Position numbers and translations under genes: made by a program
Assembly: GCA_964617665.1 (NCBI GenBank)
Contig: CAZUAH010000181.1
Span: 1 to 24,346 of the forward strand
Length of the DNA: 24,346 nt
From: JADHUC01 sp964617665
GTDB taxonomy: Bacteria; Planctomycetota; Planctomycetia; Pirellulales; Pirellulaceae
Direction of reading: 5' to 3'
Notes under the pieces: model-generated
The model's input: the letters and a program-made list of their open reading frames with translations, nothing else
What the model was told of the DNA's origin: nothing
The model's database searches: none
In this document: one piece after another, positions 1 through 5,952 of the stretch
How the letters are laid out: every line of letters starts with the position of its first letter
Numbering within the stretch: the first letter of the stretch is position 1

Positions 1-50
1 AACCTCGCGGGGACTCGCACCCCGCCGATCAAACGCATTCAGAGGCGCAC

Positions 51-112
51 TAGCGAAAGTCGCCAAGACTTTCGGAATTGCGGGACGCCGAAACTCTTGG
101 CGAGTTTCGCTA
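51..112. repeat. Hairpin repeat element, copy 1
   Basis: Two 23-base arms (51-73 and 90-112) are inverted copies of each other at 21 of 23 positions, with a 16-base centre. A second copy lies at 23047-23112. Each arm is also a perfect small hairpin by itself: GAAAGTC/GACTTTC around GCCAA in the left arm and GAAACTC/GAGTTTC around TTGGC in the right arm. No gene overlaps it. The rest of 1-209 holds a short GC-rich inverted repeat (7-12 with 20-25) and nothing else that I can name. Confidence 0.85.
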
Positions 113-209
113 CGACTTCTATTTCTCGAACGGTGCTTATGCATTCAGCGAGGCCCCCTAATTGTGGAAAGACGAGCACGAACGCGCGCTGCCAGACCAT
201 GACGGCCCA

Positions 210-959
210 TCAGCGATTGGCAACCACGATCAGGTCGACGCTCTTCTCGCGAGTGAAGGGCCGGTTCTGATAGTCGCCGTAGAACTTGACTCTCGTCGCA
301 CCACCCTCGATGGCCATTCGTTCTAGCTCCGCTGCCTCGAAGCCAAGAAAGGGGACGGATTCGCTGTGCATCTCCGGTTCACCCGCGGCATCGGCAACTA
401 CCATTTCGACATAACCCTGTGCACCGCACCGATGTACTCCTTTGACAATAAGCACCTCGCGATCGGGTATCACCGCACGTCTGCACTTCTGCCAAACACA
501 TGGGCCATCCGGCAAACGCCAGATGTTTAGCACGTGTACAACGACAACTCCACCGTCACGCACCGCAGCCAACATTTGGCGAATCGCTTGCTCGGCAGTC
601 GCGTGATCGGGCGCCAGCGCGAGCGAATTGCCGATACAGATCGCTGCATCGAAGAGCTCGGCCGGTTCGATCGGCTGGTCGTAACCGCGTTCGACCCATC
701 GCAAGCCGGGCGGTTCGCCGTGCAGGTCGCGAGCCCGCTGGAGCATATTACCACTGATGTCCGCACCCTCAACGCGCAGGCCCCAATCGTGAAACATCGC
801 TGCATGCTGCCCGGTGCCGCACGCTGTGTCGACCACATTGTGTACTTCAGCGCCCTCAAACAATCCGTGAAAAAACGGCTCTTCATGGGCCAGACGTTTG
901 GGCCAGTTGATCATCGCCTCATACACATCCGTGAGATCATCGAACAGATTGCCATTCAT
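210..959 (-). CDS. Class I SAM-dependent methyltransferase
   Basis: A soluble protein of 249 residues with the Rossmann-type methyltransferase fold expected to transfer a methyl group from S-adenosylmethionine; the acceptor cannot be told. Numbered from the upstream GTG at 965, the glycine-rich motif I is VVDTACGTGQHA (about 44-55), followed by the acidic residue of motif II in VEGADIS (D69) and a motif IV-like FDAAICIGNSL stretch. The length is normal for a small-molecule methyltransferase of the UbiE/BioC type. I chose the ATG at 959 because the GAGG ribosome site (complement of 965-968) overlaps the GTG at 965 and sits 5 bases before the ATG. It is a lone minus-strand gene; its 5' side faces a 337-base gene-free spacer. 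Confidence 0.85.
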   Translation of the reverse strand: MNGNLFDDLTDVYEAMINWPKRLAHEEPFFHGLFEGAEVHNVVDTACGTGQHAAMFHDWGLRVEGADISGNMLQRARDLHGEPPGLRWVERGYDQPIEPAELFDAAICIGNSLALAPDHATAEQAIRQMLAAVRDGGVVVVHVLNIWRLPDGPCVWQKCRRAVIPDREVLIVKGVHRCGAQGYVEMVVADAAGEPEMHSESVPFLGFEAAELERMAIEGGATRVKFYGDYQNRPFTREKSVDLIVVANR

Positions 960-1178
960 GGTCACCTCAAAGGATCAGGCTACCGTTACTACCATTGCAG
1001 TTGGATGCCATTCTAGGCCGAAGCGATGCTAGTTGACCAGTTGGCCCGTGCACACGTAGCGTGACCAGCACGATGTTCTCCAGGACAGGAACACGTCGTT
1101 CCGCCGCAAGAGCACACAGCAACCCATTGGGCCAGCCTGGGAGCCTAGGGCGGTTGAGTTCTTTAGCGGAATAAGTTC

Positions 1179-1206
1179 TTGCCACCGGACTAGATAAGTG
1201 CATAAT
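1179..1206 (+). promoter_or_regulatory. Candidate sigma70-type promoter
   Basis: TTGCCA (1179-1184, 5 of 6 to consensus) is followed after 16 bases by CATAAT (1201-1206, 5 of 6). It lies about 90 bases before the cysteine-rich ORF and points toward it. It falls in the otherwise gene-free stretch 960-1296, in which I see nothing else. Confidence 0.4.
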
Positions 1207-1296
1207 GGTACGCAGATACCGTATTGAGGCGTCGGATTCAACGGGCTATGGCTTTGCCCAACGCTTCACGGGGGAATTGAATTCGCGGAGGCAGTG

Positions 1297-1566
1297 ATGT
1301 CATCCCCAGAGAAAGGAAGGCACCCCACAAAGCGGGAGAATTGCCTGCTCTGCGACGAGGAGGTCCAGCGGGCGATCGAGACGCTTGTTCTGCGGCTCTC
1401 GGACGATTATTTCAGACATGGTATTTGCGCATGCTCGGCATGCTCGCGTTGTTTGGGCAGACGAACGGCCATCGACCTGCACTGTCAGCTCAAGAGCATC
1501 CGCGACTTTCTGACGGTAGTCAGAGATGGCCTCGACAAGTTGCGGGAGGAAGACAGGGAGCAATGA
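1297..1566 (+). CDS. Cysteine-rich small protein of unknown function
   Basis: An 89-residue protein I do not recognise. It has a CLLC pair near residue 16 and a dense cluster CACSACSRC near residues 44-52, with one more Cys and a His after it (LHC). This suggests a bound zinc ion or Fe-S cluster. The C-terminal third is charged and probably helical. GGAGG at 1287-1291 is 5 bases before the ATG at 1297 but only 2 before the GTG at 1294, so ATG is preferred. The next gene starts 58 bases after the stop with its own strong ribosome site, so the two are probably co-transcribed. It could be an accessory or partner of the zinc-ribbon/HD-like protein that follows. Confidence 0.6.
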   Translation: MSSPEKGRHPTKRENCLLCDEEVQRAIETLVLRLSDDYFRHGICACSACSRCLGRRTAIDLHCQLKSIRDFLTVVRDGLDKLREEDREQ

Positions 1567-1624
1567 AACCGTGCACGAGAAGGTCTGTTGTGTCGCGTTC
1601 GGAAGATAGACCGGAGGAAGCCCG

Positions 1625-2269
1625 ATGAGATGCCCCGGACAGGACACACGTTACTGGACCGGTGAGTTGGCATTCGAGGTGGCGTGCCCAAAATGCGCCC
1701 ACCAAGTTGAGTTCTTCAAGGACGAAGGCTCTACACGCTGCTCGAACTGCCGCCACATGTTCCCAAACCCCAGGATGTCTTTCGATTGCGCCCAGTGGTG
1801 TGCGTACGCCGAAAAGTGTCTCGGATCCAAGTGCGATCGAAAGGCGCCAGTCAACGCAGGCGAAGGTTTGTTTGCCAGCCGTCTGATTCGGGCACTTAAG
1901 GCAGAGTACGCGCACGTTGGACCTCGCGTCGTTCGCGCCCTCTTGGCGTTTCAATACGCCCGCGAATTACTTGCTGAAGAAGGTGGCGACCCTCGTACAA
2001 CCCTCGCTGCGGCCGTGCTGATAGAAACCGGAGGGGATGTAATCGAGACGGATGTGTCCGCGGATACGGACGTCCCGGAAACAGGCGACATAGCGGCGGC
2101 AAGGAGAATCCCGGAAGAAATCGGGTTCGAGGATGACATGATTGCCTGCGTATGTCGCATTCTCCAGGCCCATGGAACGGGCCGAGAACTCGACACGATC
2201 GAGTTCAAGGTGGTGTCCGACGCTTACGCCTTGTCAAGGCGCAAACACATCGGAAGCGGCGAAGACTGA
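1625..2269 (+). CDS. Zinc-ribbon protein with degenerate HD domain
   Basis: A 214-residue protein. Its first 70 residues (start MRCPGQDTRYW, then CPKC, CSNC, and a C-x5-C-x5-C stretch) match, from memory, the N-terminus of a family of HD-domain phosphohydrolases of anaerobic bacteria. The remainder aligns with the HD fold but the metal ligands are gone: the segment that carries the leading His reads GPRVV, the HD pair reads ET in AAVLIETGGDV, and the usual run of histidines reads LQAHGTGRELD. The tail DTIEFKVVSDAYAL still matches the family. GGAGG at 1613-1617 is 7 bases before the ATG. It is likely a binding or regulatory pseudoenzyme, in an operon with the preceding cysteine-rich ORF. The next 305 bases (2270-2574) hold nothing I can support. 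Confidence 0.75.
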   Translation: MRCPGQDTRYWTGELAFEVACPKCAHQVEFFKDEGSTRCSNCRHMFPNPRMSFDCAQWCAYAEKCLGSKCDRKAPVNAGEGLFASRLIRALKAEYAHVGPRVVRALLAFQYARELLAEEGGDPRTTLAAAVLIETGGDVIETDVSADTDVPETGDIAAARRIPEEIGFEDDMIACVCRILQAHGTGRELDTIEFKVVSDAYALSRRKHIGSGED

Positions 2270-2574
2270 GAAGCGGAGAACTGCACAATTGGGCAGGAGT
2301 TGCGCACCGAGAGATTCCAGGCATCCTTTCCGCGCGTGGTTCGTCCGAGCAGAGCGAACGCATACACAGTGCTAGAAGTGCCAGCCTAATGTTCGGAACG
2401 CCGTGCAGAGCCGGCCGACGCGTTCGATTCCGATGTCATTGGATACCTGTGTCGCCGCGCCTAGCAGGTCGCCATTTCTGGTATGGCCCGATCGAGACTT
2501 GGTCAGTATGCCGGTCGTCAGATGTACTTCGTTAGCATATTCAATAGCGTGCCTGTCCAGGTCCCATTCACGCC

Positions 2575-3006
2575 CTACCACCCTCTCTTGCTGATGATAT
2601 CTGCAGCTTGATCCGAGGCGTGTTTCTCCACCAGCACGGCCTTCTTGACTCCGGCTTCGCGGATGACTTCCAGCAGATCGGACAGGCTCGCGGGTTTCTG
2701 GAGAAAGTCCATAGCGCCAAGCCTGGTCGCTTCCGCCGCCTTCTCGATTGATCCATACCCGGTCAGCAGGATAATCTGCAAATCTGGATGGTCCTCTCGC
2801 AATTGTTTGAGCGTCTCGATTCCATCCATGCCAGGCATGGCAAGATCCAGAACGATCACGTCGAACGCACCGCGTTCCGCCTTTTCGATAGCGTCCTCGC
2901 CGCTGTTGGACGTTTCGACACTGAGCCCTCGCGCGTTTAGCCGCTGCCCGAGAGCTTCAACGAAAGCCTCTTCGTCGTCCACCAGCAGAACTCGATCGCA
3001 TGTCAT
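2575..3006 (-). CDS. Single-domain response regulator (CheY-like receiver)
   Basis: A cytoplasmic 143-residue receiver protein with no output domain. The acidic pocket is in LLVDDEE (D10, D11), the phospho-acceptor is D54 in VIVLDLAMPGMDG, the switch residue T82 is in LLTGYGS and the conserved lysine K104 is in FLQKPAS. The C-terminal 30 residues are a short helical tail. A GGAGGG ribosome site (complement of 3013-3018) lies 6 bases before the ATG. No histidine kinase is in the window, so its partner is encoded elsewhere. It lies 157 bases beyond the hemerythrin gene on the same strand and may be read through from it. The protein could act by partner binding, as CheY and Spo0F do. Confidence 0.9.
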   Translation of the reverse strand: MTCDRVLLVDDEEAFVEALGQRLNARGLSVETSNSGEDAIEKAERGAFDVIVLDLAMPGMDGIETLKQLREDHPDLQIILLTGYGSIEKAAEATRLGAMDFLQKPASLSDLLEVIREAGVKKAVLVEKHASDQAADIISKRGW

Positions 3007-3163
3007 GAACAGCCCTCCGAATCAGTAGGCATGCCAAAGACTACACAGATGGTCCGTCGCGACGACAGTCGTCAGGAACCAGGATCTACCACAAGCGGCT
3101 TGGCCAGTTCCCTATGGCTATCGCTCTGCGGCGCTGCGGAGACGTTTCGTATTGTCTTCTCGA

Positions 3164-3718
3164 CTACAGGTGCACCAACATCGAGCCCATATCCACGACG
3201 AATTTGTGGCTATTCTCAAAGGCGTTCTCGCCAGCTTTCTGGCGCGCCTTGTCGAACTCTGCCCGCAGTTCGTCCTGCTCCTGGTCAGACAATTCCTTGT
3301 CGACCATGGGGAAGAAGACGTGCTCTTCCTTGTGAATGTGGTTCCGAAGCAGGGAGATGTACGCGGCCGCATTTTCGAGAACATCGCTGATCTGGATCGG
3401 CTTGCCTTCAGCGTATCCGTCCAGGGCCTCCGCAATCGCGGAAATGTAGTTGCGTCCCCTGTCGTGCTGGTGCCGCAATGACTCAATCTGTCCGTCGATG
3501 GCTCCGTTGTTCTTCTGGGCCAAACGGACAAACATCACATGTTCTTCCTTGATGTGATGGAATGAGTCGGCAAACGTTCTGGCGAATAGCACCGCCTTAT
3601 CGAAGAACTCTCTCGGCGGCTGCTCGCCGTCTTCCAGCTTTGCTACCGCCAAAGCCAGATTGTCCAGAAATTGCCGGATCAGACCGTGTTCGTTTCGTAA
3701 TGTCTCAAGCGGACTCAT
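3164..3718 (-). CDS. Hemerythrin (HHE) domain protein
   Basis: A 184-residue all-helical protein expected to hold a non-haem di-iron centre that binds oxygen or nitric oxide, or repairs iron centres. The ligand set is visible: H11 in NEHGLIR, H54/H55 with E58/E59 and H60 in FHHIKEEHVMF, H83/H85 in LRHQHDRG, and H127, E132 and H133 in NHIHKEEHVFFPM. Length and motif order fit stand-alone bacterial HHE proteins. A perfect GGAGGTG ribosome site (complement of 3724-3730) precedes the ATG. Upstream, within 33-145 bases of the start, are three inverted repeats that may control it. A cysteine-bearing Rrf2 regulator lies 1.7 kb away, which fits a redox or nitrosative response, but that is inference. 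Confidence 0.9.
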   Translation of the reverse strand: MSPLETLRNEHGLIRQFLDNLALAVAKLEDGEQPPREFFDKAVLFARTFADSFHHIKEEHVMFVRLAQKNNGAIDGQIESLRHQHDRGRNYISAIAEALDGYAEGKPIQISDVLENAAAYISLLRNHIHKEEHVFFPMVDKELSDQEQDELRAEFDKARQKAGENAFENSHKFVVDMGSMLVHL

Positions 3719-3750
3719 GCTTTCACCTCCATTTCCCGTACAGCAAGCTC

Positions 3751-3793
3751 ACGCTTGGTTTCGGCTTGCCGGGTCGGTGACCCGACCAAGCGT
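3751..3793. repeat. Nested inverted repeat upstream of hemerythrin gene
   Basis: ACGCTTGGT (3751-3759) is perfectly inverted at 3785-3793. Inside it GGGTC (3771-3775) pairs with GACCC (3779-3783) around GGT. It begins 33 bases upstream of the hemerythrin start, in its probable leader or promoter. It could be an operator or an RNA hairpin. Confidence 0.6.
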
Positions 3794-3819
3794 TCAACTC
3801 CATTGCAAGGGGCCATTGG

Positions 3820-3832
3820 TAGGGATTCCCTA
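3820..3832. repeat. Short palindrome TAGGGA-T-TCCCTA
   Basis: A perfect 6+1+6 palindrome lies between two larger inverted repeats in the spacer between the divergent hemerythrin and PLP-enzyme genes. It has the size of a repressor operator. Confidence 0.4.
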
Positions 3833-3841
3833 TTCGGAGTT

Positions 3842-3862
3842 TGGCCGGGAACGTCCCGGCCA
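3842..3862. repeat. GC-rich hairpin TGGCCGGGA-ACG-TCCCGGCCA
   Basis: A perfect 9-base stem with a 3-base loop, the strongest hairpin in the 394-base spacer 3719-4112. There is no T-run on either side, so it is not a clear intrinsic terminator. It may separate the two divergent promoters or be a protein site. Confidence 0.55.
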
Positions 3863-3984
3863 TCGTGCGAAATCAAGCCAAGCGTTTGCGCGTTGAAGAT
3901 CAGCACAACGATCAGATCGCCGGTCTACGTAGCGGAAACGTCCATATACGGCCTACCCTGGTTGTTGCAGCCAAGGTATTTCGG

Positions 3985-3999
3985 TACTGTTATACTGTA
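3985..3999 (+). promoter_or_regulatory. Extended -10 promoter overlapped by a dyad
   Basis: TATACT (3991-3996) is preceded by TG at 3988-3989, giving an extended -10 (TGTTATACT); no convincing -35 is present. The dyad TACTGT-TAT-ACTGTA (3985-3999, 5 of 6 arm bases matched) covers the -10, as expected of a repressor site. Transcription would start near 4003, before the PLP enzyme gene. Confidence 0.45.
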
Positions 4000-4002
4000 A
4001 TT

Positions 4003-4116
4003 ATGATTCAGGTCAACTGGGAGCCGCACAAGATTACAGGTTCTTGGGTGTTAAGAAGACGGAAGCTTCACGGAAACAAACGGAACGGTCTACCTGATTT
4101 GAGTGATCTACGATGA
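4003..4116 (+). CDS. Possible 37-codon leader ORF
   Basis: An open frame beginning MIQVNWEPHKITGSW and ending LPDLSDLR. Its ATG lies 7 bases after the -10 box, close to where transcription should start, so the message would be nearly leaderless. Its stop overlaps the start of the PLP enzyme in an ATGA, and that enzyme has no clear ribosome site of its own, so translational coupling would explain both. The peptide is rich in Arg and Lys in its second half and resembles nothing I know. It could equally be chance. Confidence 0.3.
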   Translation: MIQVNWEPHKITGSWVLRRRKLHGNKRNGLPDLSDLR

Positions 4117-5285
4117 ATGAGAACCAGTCAAGCACACCACGAAAAATCGACACGATTTGCGTCCACGAGGGGACTCGGAAGGATCAGGCGTTCAATTCGG
4201 TCACGTTGCCGATCTATTTCACGTCGACGTTCCGATTCGAGGGCCCGGGGGAAACCAAAGGCTACGACTACAGTCGCACTGCCAACCCGACGCGAAAGGC
4301 GTTGGAGGAATGCTTGGCGGCACTGGAAGGTGGGGCCAGCGCTGTGGCAACAGCGACCGGGATGGCGGCCGAGGCTACCGTGATGCACCTGTTCAAGGCC
4401 GGCGATCACATCATTTCCGGCCATGATATCTATGGCGGCACCTACAGGCTCTTTGCCGACGTGCTTTCCGAGCGTGGCTTGAGCTTCTCGTTTGTCGATA
4501 TGCGGAATCCCGACAATGTTACCCGGGCGATCACACCGGCCACCAAGGGCCTGTGGATCGAGACTCCCAGCAATCCGCTGCTAAATCTGGTGGACATCGC
4601 CCGAATCTGTGGCGTCGCCAAATGGCATGGTCTCACGTCGATTGTCGACAACACATTCATGACGCCGTATCTTCAGAGGCCGTTGGATCTGGGAGCGGAC
4701 ATTGTTGTCCATTCGACAACCAAGTACCTGAACGGTCATTGCGACGTGGTCGGCGGGGCTGTGATCTCGAAGGACCCGGATACGGGTGACAAGGTGGCGG
4801 CTCTGACGAATGCATTGGGAACGTGCTGTTCGCCCATGGATGCCTGGCTGGTACTACGAGGTGTCAAGACGTTGGCGTGCCGGATGGACGTCCACGCACG
4901 CAACGCTTTGGCGTTGGCGGAATTCCTAGAGGGGCGGGCGGAGGTAAGCCGCGTCTATTATCCGGGGCTGTCTTCTCATTCCCAGCACGCTTTGGCGCGC
5001 GAACAGATGTCAGGTTTTGGAGGAATGCTGTCCTTCGAGATCCGCGGCGGCAGCGAGGCGGCTTTTCGCCTGATACAGCGCCTTGAGCTGTACGAATTCG
5101 CTGAATCACTAGGCGGCGCTGCGTCGCTGATCGAACATCCCGACACCATGAGTCACGCTTCCATGCCGGCGGCGGCTCGGGCGGCTGCCGGAATCACGGA
5201 AGGGACAATTCGCGTTTCCGTGGGCATCGAATCCATCGACGATTTGATCGAAGACATGGCCACGGGGCTGGAATCTGCTCGCTGA
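4113..5285 (+). CDS. Cys/Met-metabolism PLP enzyme (cystathionine gamma-synthase/lyase type)
   Basis: A cytosolic 390-residue fold-type I PLP enzyme of the transsulfuration family, which makes or cleaves cystathionine and related thioethers. The full family signature is present: YSRTANPT (53-60) and DIYGGT (105-110) for cofactor phosphate and ring stacking, ETPSNP (150-155), VDNTF with D179, the Schiff-base lysine K204 in HSTTKYLNGHCD, and the C-terminal SLGGAASLIEHPDTMSHAS block common in MetB and CGL proteins. The length is standard. Sequence alone does not separate gamma-synthase, gamma-lyase or sulfhydrylase activity. There is no good Shine-Dalgarno site and the start overlaps a possible leader ORF. 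An Rrf2 regulator follows after 143 bases; regulators of this family often control cysteine and Fe-S metabolism. Confidence 0.9.
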   Translation: MNENQSSTPRKIDTICVHEGTRKDQAFNSVTLPIYFTSTFRFEGPGETKGYDYSRTANPTRKALEECLAALEGGASAVATATGMAAEATVMHLFKAGDHIISGHDIYGGTYRLFADVLSERGLSFSFVDMRNPDNVTRAITPATKGLWIETPSNPLLNLVDIARICGVAKWHGLTSIVDNTFMTPYLQRPLDLGADIVVHSTTKYLNGHCDVVGGAVISKDPDTGDKVAALTNALGTCCSPMDAWLVLRGVKTLACRMDVHARNALALAEFLEGRAEVSRVYYPGLSSHSQHALAREQMSGFGGMLSFEIRGGSEAAFRLIQRLELYEFAESLGGAASLIEHPDTMSHASMPAAARAAAGITEGTIRVSVGIESIDDLIEDMATGLESAR

Positions 5286-5382
5286 CCCGCGACTGCTTGC
5301 AGCTCACGCAGCGGCGAAGACCCCACTTGACGCAATGCACCTCTAGCCCAGGATCGCTGGGAAAGTACAATTGAGATTCTGG

Positions 5383-5396
5383 TACTAAACCCAGTA
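5383..5396. promoter_or_regulatory. Dyad TACT-N6-AGTA before the Rrf2 gene
   Basis: TACT (5383-5386) is inverted as AGTA (5393-5396), 32 bases before the Rrf2 start. It shares the lead-in GGTACT with the dyad over the PLP-enzyme promoter (3983-3988). An autoregulatory site is possible, but the arms are short. Confidence 0.25.
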
Positions 5397-5428
5397 GTGC
5401 GTTCCTCACCAACGGAAGGTGCACCGTC

Positions 5429-5875
5429 GTGGCAAACATGGTCAGGATCTCTGAGGCTGCTTCGTTGGGTCTCCACACGATGGCGTTGTTGGCGAATCAA
5501 GGCGAAGGCCGCTCTACCGGCAAAGAGATTGCCGAAATACTCGGGGCCTCCGTCCACCACTTGGCCAAAGTCATGCAACGCTTGGTCCGAGCCGGATTGG
5601 TCGATTCAGCCGTTGGACCGCAGGGTGGATTTCGGCTGGCGAAACCGGCTGGCCGCGTCAAGCTGTTGACGATTTACGAAACGATTGAAGGACCATTGGG
5701 CGAACCGGAGTGTTTGCTTGCAGACCAGATCTGCGATGGAAAGGACTGCCTGCTTGGCGATCTTATTTGCCGACTCAATAGTGAAATTCGCAGCTATCTC
5801 AAACAGACCACTTTGGCGTCTCTGGCTGAGAGCAGCGCTTTAGTGAGGGGATTGGACAGGATAGACGTCAATTGA
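5429..5875 (+). CDS. Rrf2-family transcriptional regulator, probable Fe-S sensor
   Basis: A 148-residue DNA-binding regulator of the family of IscR, NsrR and CymR. The N-terminal winged helix is clear (MVRISEAASLGLHTMALLA, then GKEIAEILGASVHHLAKVMQRL, then GPQGGFRLAKP as the wing). Three cysteines, C95, C102 and C107, with C114 beyond, span the same 12 residues as the cluster ligands of E. coli IscR (92, 98, 104), though the inner spacing is x6/x4 instead of x5/x5. A 2Fe-2S or 4Fe-4S sensor of redox or nitric oxide is therefore likely. GGAAGG (5414-5419) fixes the GTG at 5429 as start over the ATG at 5438. It sits between the PLP enzyme and the HzsA-like gene, its probable targets. Confidence 0.9.
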   Translation: MANMVRISEAASLGLHTMALLANQGEGRSTGKEIAEILGASVHHLAKVMQRLVRAGLVDSAVGPQGGFRLAKPAGRVKLLTIYETIEGPLGEPECLLADQICDGKDCLLGDLICRLNSEIRSYLKQTTLASLAESSALVRGLDRIDVN

Positions 5876-5934
5876 TTCCGTGTTGCGGCCAGCGAGTTCA
5901 CGTAGGATAATCGAGTCGTACGGTGAAGGACTCC

Positions 5935-5947
5935 AATCCTCAGGATT
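5935..5947 (+). promoter_or_regulatory. Palindrome covering the ribosome site of the HzsA-like gene
   Basis: AATCCT-C-AGGATT is a perfect 6+1+6 palindrome ending 5 bases before the ATG at 5953. Its right arm contains the AGGA that is the only Shine-Dalgarno candidate. It could block translation or bind a regulator. Confidence 0.3.
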
Positions 5948-5952
5948 CGATT

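Noticed and set aside
7..25. Minus-strand hairpin GCGGGG-TGCGAGT-CCCCGC resembling a tRNA T-arm
   Set aside because: The 7-base loop lacks the invariant second T, and no anticodon or acceptor arms can be built from the neighbouring bases, which belong to the hairpin repeat.
534..1016. 160-codon plus-strand open frame
   Set aside because: It is the reverse-strand shadow of the methyltransferase, with no family resemblance and no ribosome site.
2372..2581. 69-codon minus-strand open frame just after the response regulator
   Set aside because: It overlaps the regulator's stop by 7 bases but has a GTG start, no recognisable motif and no conservation evidence. It cannot be excluded, but cannot be supported.
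3842..3862. GC-rich hairpin as an intrinsic terminator
   Set aside because: No T-run follows on either strand, and it lies between divergent genes where no transcript is expected to end.
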